NCBI GenBank assembly: GCA_032622095.1
Contig: CP136066.1
Span: 149,635,559-149,699,558, forward strand
Direction of reading: 5' to 3'
DNA: 64,000 nt
Source of the DNA: Siphonodentalium dalli
Taxonomy: Eukaryota > Mollusca > Scaphopoda > Gadilida > Siphonodentaliidae
The position numbers and the translations under genes are program-made. Numbering within the stretch: position 1 is the stretch's first letter; the number at the start of each line of letters is the position of its first letter. Under the pieces are notes generated by a model. It did no database searches. It had not been told where the DNA came from and saw only the letters and a list, made by a program, of their open reading frames with translations. This document shows positions 23,790 to 35,556 of the stretch, piece after piece.

Positions 23790-23984
23790 ATGAATGAATA
23801 CATAGAGTACCATACTGATAAATTGGCATTAATTGAATCACCGGCGGTCAAATATCTATACCCTAGCCCCGGGACGAACGTACTCTTAGAGCGACGGTTG
23901 TATACCGCACCTTATTCTCTCTTTTTATCGCTACTTATAAGAGTGATGGTTCTTCCAATAATTCGCGATAATGCACGGGTGTGA
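23790..23984 (+). CDS. Unrecognised 64-aa protein, right cassette
   Basis: The protein is identical to the product of 22285-22479. It overlaps the start of the 189-codon gene by 14 bp (23971-23984). A hydrophobic stretch near the C-terminus is the only notable trait. Family unknown. Confidence 0.5.
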   Translation: MNEYIEYHTDKLALIESPAVKYLYPSPGTNVLLERRLYTAPYSLFLSLLIRVMVLPIIRDNARV

Positions 23985-24540
23985 TTTATGTGGCATTATT
24001 TTATCGACGAACTACAATCTACAAAGACATAAACAGATTAAACACGGAGTTATGTCCGAGACAAAATCAACTCTCTTCGGAGAAGATACCGATGAATCTG
24101 ACGAAGCGGTTCTAGATTCAGATGAAGATGAACGTGGAACGCTATCAGATTCAGAAGATGGTAATGGCGTCGGTAGTATAACGGTATTCGGTCTTAAGAA
24201 AGCTGCGCGATGTGTCAACGAGATGGACACATTCAAAAGTATGATGAAACGCGTCACCAATGATGTGAAAGAAGAAGAGAGCATTTCGGGAGATGAGAGC
24301 ATGTCGGGAAAAGAGGATACCATCGACACAGAGTTTGCTCTGTTTCTCAAAAGTTATAGACGATTAATAGAATACCAGTATCGATTGAAAACATCACGCA
24401 TACATACCATGATCATGAAGAAAATGGTCAAACTGACCAAACACGGATATAATAATGAATGGGCTGCAGATGAAGCGATGAGAAAATTCAAGAAACTCTT
24501 AGAAGTAAATCTAACGGTCGAAGATTCAGACAATGATTAA
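23971..24540 (+). CDS. C2H2 zinc-finger protein, 189 aa, right cassette
   Basis: The architecture is the same as 21729-22298: finger ligands C4, C7, H20, H25, an acidic Ser/Asp/Glu-rich centre and a basic C-terminal helical part. Three residues differ between arms: P/S in the segment after the finger, R/I near residue 70, and I/V near residue 94. All differences are outside the finger and leave the frame open, so both copies look functional. AATAAA follows at 24546. Confidence 0.75.
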   Translation: MHGCDLCGIILSTNYNLQRHKQIKHGVMSETKSTLFGEDTDESDEAVLDSDEDERGTLSDSEDGNGVGSITVFGLKKAARCVNEMDTFKSMMKRVTNDVKEEESISGDESMSGKEDTIDTEFALFLKSYRRLIEYQYRLKTSRIHTMIMKKMVKLTKHGYNNEWAADEAMRKFKKLLEVNLTVEDSDND

Positions 24541-24545
24541 ATTTC

Positions 24546-24551
24546 AATAAA
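24546..24551 (+). terminator. AATAAA polyadenylation signal, right cassette
   Basis: This lies 6 bp after the stop of the 189-codon gene. Confidence 0.7.
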
Positions 24552-25873
24552 CTTCATCAACATGTTATTCTCGTCTTCGTTATATATCTATAAGTGGGGA
24601 GGGGGTTTCACCAATATTACATCACGTCCCTTACCGCGTGTCACTTTAACATTCCACACCGTGCGTGTATTATCCCCCTTTAATTATGTCATAGCATTGG
24701 TACATAGAAGACTGTATAACACTATGCCTATGTCTGTATCTGTTGTCACACCGTGAGTGGATTGTCCGCCTTTAATGATGTCATAGCGTGTGTATATGCA
24801 AGACAGTATAACCCTATGATAATGCCTGTAGCTGTTGTTGGTAAGATGTGAAATATAAATTTCAAGGTTCAATTCATTCGTGTAGTAATTTTGTATATGT
24901 TCAACGCTCTTCATTCGTGCGCTTGTATTGTTAACATTCATTCATAATGAGTGTCCCTTTAGAATGTCTTGTGTTCCTTTAAGATTCAAACACCAATATT
25001 ACATCACGTCCCTTGTTTCGTGTCACTTTAACTCCTTGAGTGTATTGCCCCTTCGAATGATGTCATAGCATGGGTACATGTAAGATAGTATAACACTATG
25101 ACTATGTCTGTATCTGTTGTTGGTAAGATGTGAAAATATAAATTTCAGTTCATTCGTGTAGTAATTTCGTATATGTTCAACGCTCTTCATTCGTAAGAGT
25201 AATTACCAACTGGAAGTTGTACTATTTTTGATAAACATCGGATTTGCTCATCAGACGATAAGCTGACAATATTTACGTATGGTCTAATTAGATTCATGCA
25301 TAAATGTAAGGTAATTTTTGTTATGGTCAAGTTTTTTGTTAAGACCATGTTCTAACATAGATCGATAAATAAGTTAAAGTTCATTATATTCCACAGTCAA
25401 ATCTATTGGTGATCGAATTTGATAACTATTTTATTGGAACAACTAAGAGTATTATTTACGTGAGATCAATGAGTCTAATTATTATAAATAATAAATTGCA
25501 GGCATCGGTGGATACCCGATTGCCACATTTAGTGATCACGTGATAAACTGATAAAATGTCCAAGTGACGTACTATAATGAGCAAAAAAAAATGAGTTGAC
25601 CTTCGGCTTCGTCCCGATTGGGTACTGAGCTGACACCGGGGATAAATTGACCAATGACTGCTATTGTATCCTTTTGACAGATATGCGGGCGCAGACTCGT
25701 TTGATGTTCGCTATCGCATTACTATGTTTTAATAGCCGAGCCTTCACTTCTCGTCTGACTCTCTTAACGACAAGACCTGTCTACACAGTACTTCTCCGGC
25801 AGACTATTCATCCACTGATAGGCCTACATACAGGTATGCCCTAAATAATGGACTGCTTAACCACAGCAGAATG
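24552..25873. other. Non-coding part of the right arm
   Basis: This is the mirror of 20395-21717 and holds the internal direct repeats (about 24650-24970, 25030-25195, 25357-25510). A 65-codon frame at 25647-25844 lacks an ATG and is not called. A lone GAGCAA unit is at about 25578. Confidence 0.6.
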
Positions 25874-26490
25874 ACATTTTTTTGCTCATTTTTTTGCTCA
25901 TTTGCTCATTTTTATTGCTCATTTGCTCATTTTTTTGCTCATTTGTTTGCTCATTTGCTCATTTTTATTGCTCATTTGCTCATTTTCTTGCTCATTTACT
26001 CATTTTCTTGCTCATTTGCTCATTTTTTTGCTCATTTGCTCATTTTTTTGCTCATTTGCTCATTTTTTTGCTCATTTGCTCATTTTTATTGCTCATTTGC
26101 TCATTTTCTTGCTCATTTACTCATTTTCTTGCTCATTTGCTCATTTTTTTGCTCATTTGCTCATTTTTTTGCTCATTTGCTCATTTTTATTGCTCATTTG
26201 CTCATTTTTTTGCTCATTTGCTCATTTTTATTGCTCATTTGCTCATTTTCTTGCTCATTTGCTCATTTTCTTGCTCATTTGCTCATTTTCTTGCTCATTT
26301 GCTCATTTTTTTGCTCATTTGCTCATTTTTATTGCTCATTTGCTCATTTTTTGGCTCATTTGCTCATTTTTATTGCTCATTTGCTCATTTTCTTGCTCAT
26401 TTGCTCATTTTCTTGCTCATTTGCTCATTTTCTTGCTCATTTGCTAATTTTTTTGCTCATTTGCTCATTTTTTTGCTCATTTGCTCATTG
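25874..26490. repeat. GAGCAA satellite, right arm (~616 bp)
   Basis: This is the reverse complement of the array at 19925-20394 but 146 bp longer, with a different order of A-, G- and T-type spacers. The array has therefore expanded or contracted independently in the two arms. Confidence 0.95.
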
Positions 26491-27970
26491 ATTGGTGCAT
26501 ACTCAAGAGTCATAGACCTAACATCCAATGTACGTTAATGGTGTCATAGCGTGGGTACATAGAAGACTGTATAACACTATGCCTATGTCCGTATCTGTTG
26601 TCACACCGTGAGTGGATTGTCCACCTTTAATGATGTCATAGCGTGTGTACATGCAAGACAGTGTAATACTATGATTATGTCTGTAGCTGTTGTTGGTAAG
26701 ATGTGAAATATAAATTTCAAGGTTCAATTCATTCGTGTAGTAATTTCGTATATGTTCAACGCTCTTCATTCGTGCGCTTGTATTGTTAACATTCATTCAT
26801 AATGAGTGTCCCTTTAGATCGATAAATAAGTTAAAGGTCATTACATTCCACAGTCAAATCTATTGGTGATCGAATTTGATAACTATTTTATTGGAACAAC
26901 TAAGAGTATTATTCACGTGAGATCAATGAGTCCAATTATTATAAATAATACATTGCAGGCATCGGTGCTACCTGTAGTTTCGGTATATGATCGTAAGTGT
27001 GACTGGAGTGATAAGTGGTTATTACGTAATGTTGTTATAACAATGTCATCAAAGCAATTTCTATAATTGAGTGTCCTGGACGTATGCATGTTTTGGCTAA
27101 CTAATTATCGTGTGAATGACACAGTTTATCAACCTTAATTGATACTAACCCGTTTGTTCAGACATTAAATCGATATGTTTTCTGAATAGCATATAACTAT
27201 GAACAGGGAAATAATATAATTCATTTGGTAAAGCAAAGGTGTGAAAGACACATTGTTACCACCAATGTCGCGTGTGTGATTGCGTGTACAGCGAATATGA
27301 CAATTCATTCTGGAGGGTTGTAATTTCACATTACAATTTTCGACCGTTAGTGATTCAACATAGTACATCTCAATACTTCCAATAATTCACGATAATACAC
27401 ACCTGTCATATACTCAATAACTTCATCTGGGGTAGAGAGAGTGTAAAGAATAAACGCTCTTTATTATTTATGTAAAAGTAATGGTGTCTATTTTCAGGTA
27501 TGACAATTATATGAACTGCGTCCGATAAAACACTGGAATGTATGCATTCATACCGATGGTCACAATGTCCAATAAAGCTATTTCTAAACATCGATTAATA
27601 AATACATTGAAACATTGGTTGAACAAAAAAAATAACGAAAGATATTACGCGCAAATAATTTAACATTCGACATTTTTTTAATATCGAGATTATCAGAAAC
27701 CGAAAAACTCGTTATAAATTTTTTATTTAAACTTTTTTTGGAGAAATAATTTTGAGGGTTTTGAAATTTTTTCTTTTGAAATTTTGGGGTTTTAAAATTT
27801 TTTGGAAGTTTTGAAATTTTTTGGAAAAAATAATTTTTGGAAGTTTTGAAATTTTTTTTTGGAAAAATAATTTTTGGGTTTTGATATTTTGGGAATATTT
27901 TAGTACAACCAATTTTAGACCCCAAAGATTCTATTTTTAGATGTGGGGGTAACGAGGCGCCTATTCTTCT
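26491..27970. other. Outer part of the right arm, no gene supported
   Basis: This is the mirror of 18445-19924. It contains one internal direct-repeat block (26525-26965), A/T-rich subterminal repeats (about 27715-27890) and the terminus. Open frames here lack ATG or consist of the A-rich repeat. Confidence 0.6.
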
Positions 27971-27976
27971 TATATG
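27971..27976. repeat. 6-bp target-site duplication, right (TATATG)
   Basis: Directly repeats 18439-18444. Confidence 0.95.
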
Positions 27977-28719
27977 GCGGATAATAACACATCCTGTGAT
28001 TTCGATTGAGGGGAGGTAAAACCATACAATATTATACAAGTAATACAAGGGGAATGATAGTATGAATCTTAGTCTTATTTCTAGACTAAAGTCCGGTATG
28101 CTGTCCTTGGAGTTCAGACTTGATTTAAGTCTGCAATTACACGCTGATCCTACAGAACGTATGTCAACCAGGGACAAGTATTTAGGTGGGTTGGTTTGTG
28201 TTTATTGTCTTTTGTATATTTAAATCAAAACTGCAAACAACTGTGCCATCTCAAAATTGCGGGTACATAGGCTGCCATGTTGGTTAATGTTTTGTATGTA
28301 ATGGTAATACACCAGAATCTACCAGAGTATAATGTAAGTGGGATACACCATGCCTTTACTTGGAATTTACACGGGCATATCCTTTTTACGTGTGTATTTC
28401 GTGGCTTATGCCAGAGTATATCATTATTATCTTAATTTACCGTATTTTTACCGGAGTAGAGCCTGGTATACCATGTTTTGCATAGCTTTTACTAGAGTGT
28501 TTCTTTATAAGAGCATGAGCGATAATTCTTATTTCACAGTAGCACATTACGAGAACATTGAATATTGTGACTTGTGTATCTATATTTATGTATGTGTATC
28601 CATGTCATATGTTACAGTATATACTATCAATGTAATTCAGTTGTCATTTGAATGTTTAGTAATAATATTTAATAAATTGTGTTGTATACATGTATATACA
28701 GTATATATTCACGAATAAG

Positions 28720-28742
28720 CCCCCCCCCCCCCCCCCCCCCCC
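28720..28742. repeat. Poly-C tract (23 C)
   Basis: This is homologous to C16 at 17931-17946 and to a C-run at about 51005-51019, always following 'aataag'. Confidence 0.9.
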
Positions 28743-29059
28743 ACGCATTCATCTCGAAAATGTCTCATGATGCATATGACAGTCCACTGAGCTCATCGGA
28801 ACGATGAGGAGAATTATGTAATTTTGTCACCAACACCCGAAAAATTACCTTATAAAGTTGCTTTCCTCGTATCGGTGGTACAATGTCTTGACATAAAATC
28901 ACATCGAACCTGGCTCAAGTGACGTCACGTGACGCAGGAAGCTAAATTTTAATCTAACGGAATACGCTGAATAAAATGATTAATTATATGAATCGTTTCG
29001 GCTAAAAGTATCGGAGAACGGGATAAATGGACTCCAAATGAACAATAAAACATGATGAT

Positions 29060-31135
29060 ATGAGAAGAAGATCCAGCCACGACAACTTACAAGAGTAATC
29101 GACTACGAAAAAGTGAGTGCCACGAAATTAGGAAAAAACGAAGCTGTCAAACTGTCAACGGTCAATCCGAAAAATAGAAACATGTTTAACGAATTAATTG
29201 ATGAGGACATTGAAACATTTGTGAACGAAATAAATGACTTAAAAGATGATTTCTCCAAATATATGCCCCAAGAAACGAGAAATCCATCAGGAAAAGCAGC
29301 TTTTGCCTTGCAAGAAGATCTGAAAATGGATTTGTACGAACCGAACGCCAGGATGACTTCCTTTCGTATCACAAATGCAGATCGATTGATATCATGGATA
29401 AAGGTAATTGCATATTGATACCATGAACAATTGGGAACTATCAATCAATATTCTGTGAACTGGACTGACACAATTAAAGATGACGACCCTGTTAATGCTA
29501 TATTCATCCAAATTAATAAAGTAAATACAGACAGTGAGGTTGGAAAAGAAAGCCCTGAGAATGTGGAACTATGTGAAGAAGAAAAAATGGTTACATTGCA
29601 TATCTATCCAAGAACACTGTTAATTACTGTTCAAGGTATACACTATAACACTTGGGCAAAGCAGGAATTTCCACAACTAAAACATATGGTGGATGCTCTC
29701 CATTTAAAGGAATCAGTAATACTACAACATGAAGAAAGTACAGGTTCAAAAGTTGACAGTTTCCATGAGATGAATTTTTCACTTTTATAACCGACAAGTC
29801 CACAAATTGTTGATTTCAGTACACCAAGGATTATAATACCAACACCCACAATAGATATAAGGAGATCACAACCTAATAAAATAAATCAACAAATTTATAC
29901 AACCATTAACATGTTGGAGAATAAAGTTTGTGCGAATGAGCATGATCTACAAGAAATGCAGAAAGAGATGAAGGATAAATTCGATGAGCAGTACAGAAAA
30001 TTGATGACTGAATTGAACACAAAATTTCTAAAATAATGGAAAATATTAATTTGGAACACAACAATATTATTGAAAGAGAACAACTGGTTGAAACTGAAAA
30101 TGAATCACTACGGAGAACAATGAATTTAATGAAAGAGAAAATTAGTTTTGATAAAATAATAAAACTACAGAAAGAACAGATTTGCAGCCTATTTGCTGAT
30201 CTGGATATTAGTGCTCATACCATTGAGTTACAAAGGCAGAAAATTGCAGATATGGAAAGATTAACATTTACCAAGACAACAGCTGTGAAAACACTAAACT
30301 ATAAGGATGCTGGCAATCAATACATAATTCCCGAGTATACTGTGGAACATAGTAAACATACAGACATAATAGCAGTGAGAAACATTCAAGGGATAGGAAG
30401 TGACACTGGTAGAAATACAGCAAACATGACGCTCATGATATTTGACTCACATGGAAACAATCTAAATGAGCGCAAAATGTATAAATTCAAAAAGATCGAC
30501 CTTGTTGTTTTAGGACCAAAACAAAAGAACATTACAGGAGCCTCAAACTATATTGCAAAAATGACAGTCATCCCAAACAACATTGTGCTCGGAATTGGGA
30601 GTAATGACCTATCTGAATCGACACCAGATGTAGCAGCAAAAAAGCTTGAAACATTATTAAATCATTTGCAGAAAATTAACAATCCGAATCTAAATGTACA
30701 TATTATACCTGCCTTCGAGAGAGTCAAGGAAAAAAGTTCAATCAGAATGTCAACATATACAACCGAAAAATACAAGAAATGTCACGAAAATTTACAAATG
30801 TGGATGTGATCGTAAAAGAAACAATATCGTCTAACCGCAGGGATCTTTACATGTGGGATGGCATCCACTTCAACCCAAAAGGCACAGTCTGTTTAGTTCG
30901 CTTGTTGAAATACCATTTGAATCCATTTCTGGGGTTAAAACGATATGATGAACACAGTCCCATCTCTTGGCAGAAAATGATAGATCAAACTACATGTACA
31001 AACAACCTGTGTCACAGAATGGATTCCTCGGTGACAATAGAAGAAGACAGCAACAAATTATCTCACCCCAATTTGGCAGAAATTGTTATCAGTGGTAGTT
31101 TAATAAAAACCATAAATTCATACTACCACTCATAA
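29060..31135 (+). pseudogene. LINE ORF1 with coiled coil and SGNH-esterase-like domain (broken)
   Basis: The reading continues in one frame from about 29060 with in-frame stops at 29416 and 29788, changes frame near 30030, and changes again near 30790. The segment 30040-30260 is Glu/Lys/Leu-rich and predicted coiled coil. Downstream, VLGIGSNDLSES (about 30590-30625) and WDGIHFNPKGT (about 30855-30890) match the GxND and DxxH blocks of SGNH/GDSL hydrolases. Such an esterase is known in ORF1 of CR1-type LINEs, where ORF1 protein binds RNA. No usable ATG lies at the 5' end in this frame, so the start is lost or unseen. Confidence 0.65.
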
Positions 31136-31982
31136 CCGACATGTACTCCTATGACCCAAATATTTGTAAATATACTATGTACTGTATATATGTTTATTCA
31201 TTCTCACATCAAATCCGATTTCAATTTGGAGCCTATGTGTACAAACTTCATTCAACACATGACATAATATTATATATGTGATAGACAACCATTCTAGAAT
31301 GATGGGAATTATTGGATATCTGTTTATTCGTGTCATAAATAACACAACATGGACATTTTGGGTCATGAGAGTACAACTGCAATTTCACAATTTACATGTA
31401 ATTGAAATGGCAAAAACTATTGTCTTCATATATTTTACACTCATTTAGTGTCAGATGATACAACTCATTCAGTAATTACTAAATAACTTATATGAAAGTG
31501 AATGGATCTTCACAATAGTACTTAAATTAATTCTGAGACAAAATCTTCAAGAAAATAATCAGTGAAGAATGTTTTTAAACTAGTTGTGGCAATGATGAAA
31601 ACTGAATTTTTAAGAACTCTTTTCAATATGGTAAGTGGGCCATTTCGATGAGAAGATCATTGCTATTATATATTAAATACTCATGAATTCTATGGTCACT
31701 TAACTTAAAGTAAATATTAAATATATTTAACCTGTTCATGACAGAGACTACACTGGTGTAGCATTATTTATTATGTGCCAGTGCGTTCTCTAGTGTATGT
31801 GGATTTCTGATGGGACCTCACATGCATGGGAGGATGCACTGGATTGCAGGGTAAATGGTGTTGGGCCAGAGTGTTTTTTCTTTATTCAATACTTTTAAAA
31901 TTTAATGATCATAGAAATTAGTGGATCATAAATAACATTTGGAGTCCAAATCCCTAATCCAGATACAGAATATCAATGAAAA
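31136..31982 (+). other. LINE inter-ORF spacer
   Basis: AT-rich sequence between ORF1 and ORF2 of the LINE. No conserved frame or motif is seen. Confidence 0.5.
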
Positions 31983-34900
31983 ATGCTCAATATAGGTTTT
32001 TGGAACATTCACGGAATAGGCAAAAATCTATCAGACGTTACTTTCACTTCTCTTATAGATAAATATAACATTTTATTTTTTTCGGAAACTATGTCTAGTG
32101 GATCTCACATAAACATTGGTTTTTACACACCTTTCTCATCTAAAGCCAAAAGAAAAAAGAAAAGAGGTCGAAGTTCATGTGGAATGCTTGTGTATAGCAA
32201 GCCTGGTATCAGAAAACATATTAGACAGGTTAAACTATCCACAACCTCAATGTGGTTTGAGTTAGACAATAGCCCAAAAATTTATATTGGATTTTGTTAC
32301 ATCAAGCAATTATTAATATAAAAGCATCAGAACTTCTGGTCTATATGATTCTATAAAACAATGATTCTACAGAACCTATGAAGATTTACTAACAAACTAT
32401 AACTATACCAATGATGTCGAATTAGAAAGAAATCAATTGGATGAACAGCATAATATACATGGAGAACTTTTAACTGAGATCTGCAAAGATCTTCAGTTGA
32501 GGATTTTAAACGGCCGATTTATGGGAGATTCATTAGGATATAACACTTTTTTCAGCTACAATGGACAAAGTACTATCGACTACATGATTACCTCACTGCA
32601 TTTATTCTACTATATTAACCAATTCAGAGTTCACCCACCTAATGAATTTTCTGATCACACCCCAATATCGGCAGTAATAAAAACTAACGATTTCAATAAC
32701 AATGAGGATTTAAGCATATGTAATTTACATGGCAGATATATTTGGCAAAATGAATTTGCATTTCACTACAGAAATGCAATAGCAACAGAGAAATCAGTAG
32801 ATAACTTACTTTCTTTAATGGACCTAATTGAAGACAATAATTACAAAGATATTGACTACCTAACAAAAAAACTAAGTAATATTTATATTGATGCTGCTAA
32901 CAGTTCATTGGATTTCAAACCTACAAGAATAATAGAACAAATACAAATAAAAAAAGTACATATAAAAAAGGTTGGATGAACTCTGAATGTTTCAGGATGA
33001 GAAAAGAAATAAGATATATGGCCAAAAAGTTACGTAATGAACCAACGAATGTAGCATTAAGACAACCATTCTGCTTCACCCGAAAAACTACAATATCATG
33101 AAAAAGAATCTGATAAAAAAATTCCTTGGCTCATTATCTGAGAATATTAAAAATATAAACCACAAGAACCCCAAAGAATTCTGGAAGTTTTTCCAACACT
33201 GGAACAAACAGAAAATTCAACCGTCATCACCCATAAATGACAAACAATGGATTGAACATTATAAATCACTTTTATGCTCAAATGTGTCCGAAGATACTAG
33301 TAACAATATTAACTCAAAAATGGATCATACATGTATGCCAACCCTATCAGAAGAGAAAAATTCACAGTATGAAAATACAAACTTGAATGCACCTATAACT
33401 TGTGAAGAAATTAAAAAAGCAATAAGCAAACTGAAAATGAAGAAAAGTGGAGGCCCTGACATGATTATAAATGAATTTATAAAGCAGAGTGCGGACACAA
33501 TGTCACTAATATTGGCAAAATTATTTAACCAAATTTTAGACTGTGGCATATTTCCAACAGACTGGAATCTATCCCTTTTAACATCTATCCACAAATCAGG
33601 AGATCAAACAGATTGTAACAATTATAGAGGGATAACTATATCTAGTTGTATTGGTAAGTTATTTACCAATATACTACAGAGACGACTTGGGGAATTTTTG
33701 GAAAATAAACAATCTATCTATGAATCAAATAGGATTTAGACAGAACTCTAGGACTATTGATCATGTATTTGTCATGAAAACTTTAATAAACAAATATGTA
33801 AAGAAAGAAGATAAACAACTTTACACAGCTTTTATTGATTTACGTAAAGCATTTGACTCAGTATATAGACCATACCTATTTCAAAAATAAAAAAACAAAG
33901 GAATAAATGGAAAATTCTACAACATAATAGAAAATATGTACTCTAATACATATCACTCTTGTAAGTTGAAGAATGGATATAGTGAGCCATTCAAAGCGGA
34001 TTTAGGCGTGAAGCAGGGCGATAGTCTTAGTCCGATACTTTCCAATTTACACATAGATGATATAAAAGATTACTTAGACAAAGGTCATTATGAACCAGTT
34101 TCACTCAATTCAGTTAAATTTAACCATATTTTGTATGCTGATGATTTAGTCCTAATTTCGGAATCCACACAGGGTCTACAAGCATGCCATGACTCACTTC
34201 AAACATTTTGTATGGATTGGCGATTAGCTGTTAACCCTAACAAATCAAAAACAGTCATCTTCTCCGGAAATGAAAATGCGAATGTTAATTATCCACATTT
34301 TATTATGGCCCTCTTACATTAGAAACTGTGGATGACTATAAATACTTAGGAATAACTTTTCACAAAAGTGGAAAATTTGTTTTGGCAGCATCAAATTTAT
34401 CAGATAAAGCCAGGAAAGCATATTATGCACTGAAGAGTAACTTGTAGGAACTCCCAAATTTATCTGTTAAAAACTGGATGCACTTAGTTAGCTCAATGAT
34501 TCTTCCTATCCTCACATTATGGATCAGAAAGATATACTTGGAGTAAACAGCAAATCAACAAACATAGAAGTTTATTCAGAAGTGGAGGCAATACCGGTAT
34601 GCTTGCAGATTTTTCAAGGGTTGTTTAAATTCCATAAAAGATTGATGGATCTCACAAGTAGAAAAGACAATAATAAACAGCATACACTTTTGATCTCAGC
34701 CTTTGAAGAAGATAGGATACTGAATGGTGTAAAATCAGATATGTCATGGTCTAATAATATGGTGAAAATTGCTAAATTTGTTAAAATTAAAATAGATACT
34801 CTTGATGAATCACAATTCAAAGATATAGTTGTGAACACTTACAACAAAAAGATATTGAACGAATATAACAGAATGAAGGTATCAAATGATGGAAAATTGA

Positions 34901-35283
34901 GATTCTATAGTAAAATTGTAATAGGATCAAAATTTAGGGACTATCTTCACTTTAATTTACCAAAGGATCTCAGAAAAGAACTAACTAAACTCAGAATAAG
35001 TGCACACACACTTAATATTGAAACTTTGAGATATACAAAACCTAAGCCAAAATATGCATCTGAAAGGTTTTGTTCACATTGTTTGGACAAAGTCGAAGAT
35101 GAAACTCATTTCCTTTTTAATTGCGAACTATATGATGATATAAGAAAAAGGTACAATATTTTTCAGATTGGTCATTTTATGAACAATGTAAAGACTATTC
35201 TGAATCGATCAACCTTTATGTGTGCAAAACAAATATGTAGCTTCATAAAAGAAGCGTTGAAAAAACGACAAGCCACACAATAA
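31983..35283 (+). pseudogene. LINE ORF2: AP endonuclease and reverse transcriptase (broken)
   Basis: The start MLNIGFWNIHGIG and later EFSDHTPISAV are the first and last blocks of an apurinic-type endonuclease; the middle of this domain is damaged (frame change after 32321). The reverse transcriptase follows from ~33400: GPDMIINEF, TSIHKSGDQTDCNNYRGI, NQIGFRQNSRT, AFIDLRKAFDS, KQGDSLSPIL and the catalytic YADDLVL (about 34135). The C-terminus has CSHCLDKVEDETHFLFNC, a Cys/His motif usual in CR1/Jockey LINEs. At least five frame changes or stops break the gene, so no full protein can be made. Confidence 0.85.
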
Positions 35284-35556
35284 CTATTCCCAGTTACTTG
35301 AAATAGTGTTGTTTTAGGATATATACATATCTATAAAATCCTCTATTCTCATCCTGAAAACAATTCTGACAAATTAATTAATTACATTAATTTATAATGT
35401 ATTAAAACAAGCCGTTTGACAATTTGCATTTTGATGACACATAAATTATTATAGGTGTTACAGTTAACATTATATCGATTATACATTGTCAATGTCATAT
35501 TCATTATGTTATGTTTATGTTGTGGATCTCGCTTCTTGGCTTATATCCAATAAAGA

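Larger units (their letters stand above)
18445..27970. mobile_element. Palindromic Polinton/Maverick-type element, 9,526 bp
   Basis: Termini AGAAGAATAGGCGCC and its exact complement, with a 6-bp target duplication, match the hallmarks of Polintons (5'-AG ends, 6-bp duplications). The whole body is an inverted repeat: position x pairs with 46415-x in the outer arms (18445 to ~19900) and with 46269-x in the inner arms (20425-22925). The only net length change, 146 bp, lies in a GAGCAA satellite. Each arm holds one three-gene cassette, internal direct repeats and A-rich subterminal sequence. No polymerase B, integrase, ATPase, protease or capsid frame is visible, so it is presumably non-autonomous. 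The class assignment rests on the ends, target duplication and cassette; the palindromic form is unusual. Confidence 0.85.
23344..27970 (-). repeat. Right arm of the palindrome (long terminal inverted repeat)
   Basis: This ~4.63-kb arm is the reverse complement of 18445-22925. It is longer by 146 bp, all in the satellite block. Confidence 0.95.
18181..28977 (+). repeat. 1.26-kb tandem duplication, copy 2 (split by the palindromic element)
   Basis: The left part is 18181-18444 and the right part 27971-28977. With the element and one TATATG removed, it aligns with copy 1 end to end at about 1,265 bp. Confidence 0.85.

Noticed and set aside
25647-25844. 65-codon frame in each palindrome arm (mirror 20425-20622)
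   Set aside because: It has no ATG start and no recognisable motif. Conservation between arms is uninformative because the arms are near-identical throughout.
18445-27970. Palindrome as a simple read fold-back or amplification artefact
   Set aside because: A fold-back read would give the same flank on both sides and identical arms. Here both outer flanks are different unit sequence, the junctions are marked by a perfect 6-bp duplication with known empty sites, and the arms differ in satellite length and SNPs. Long reads would still be the final test.
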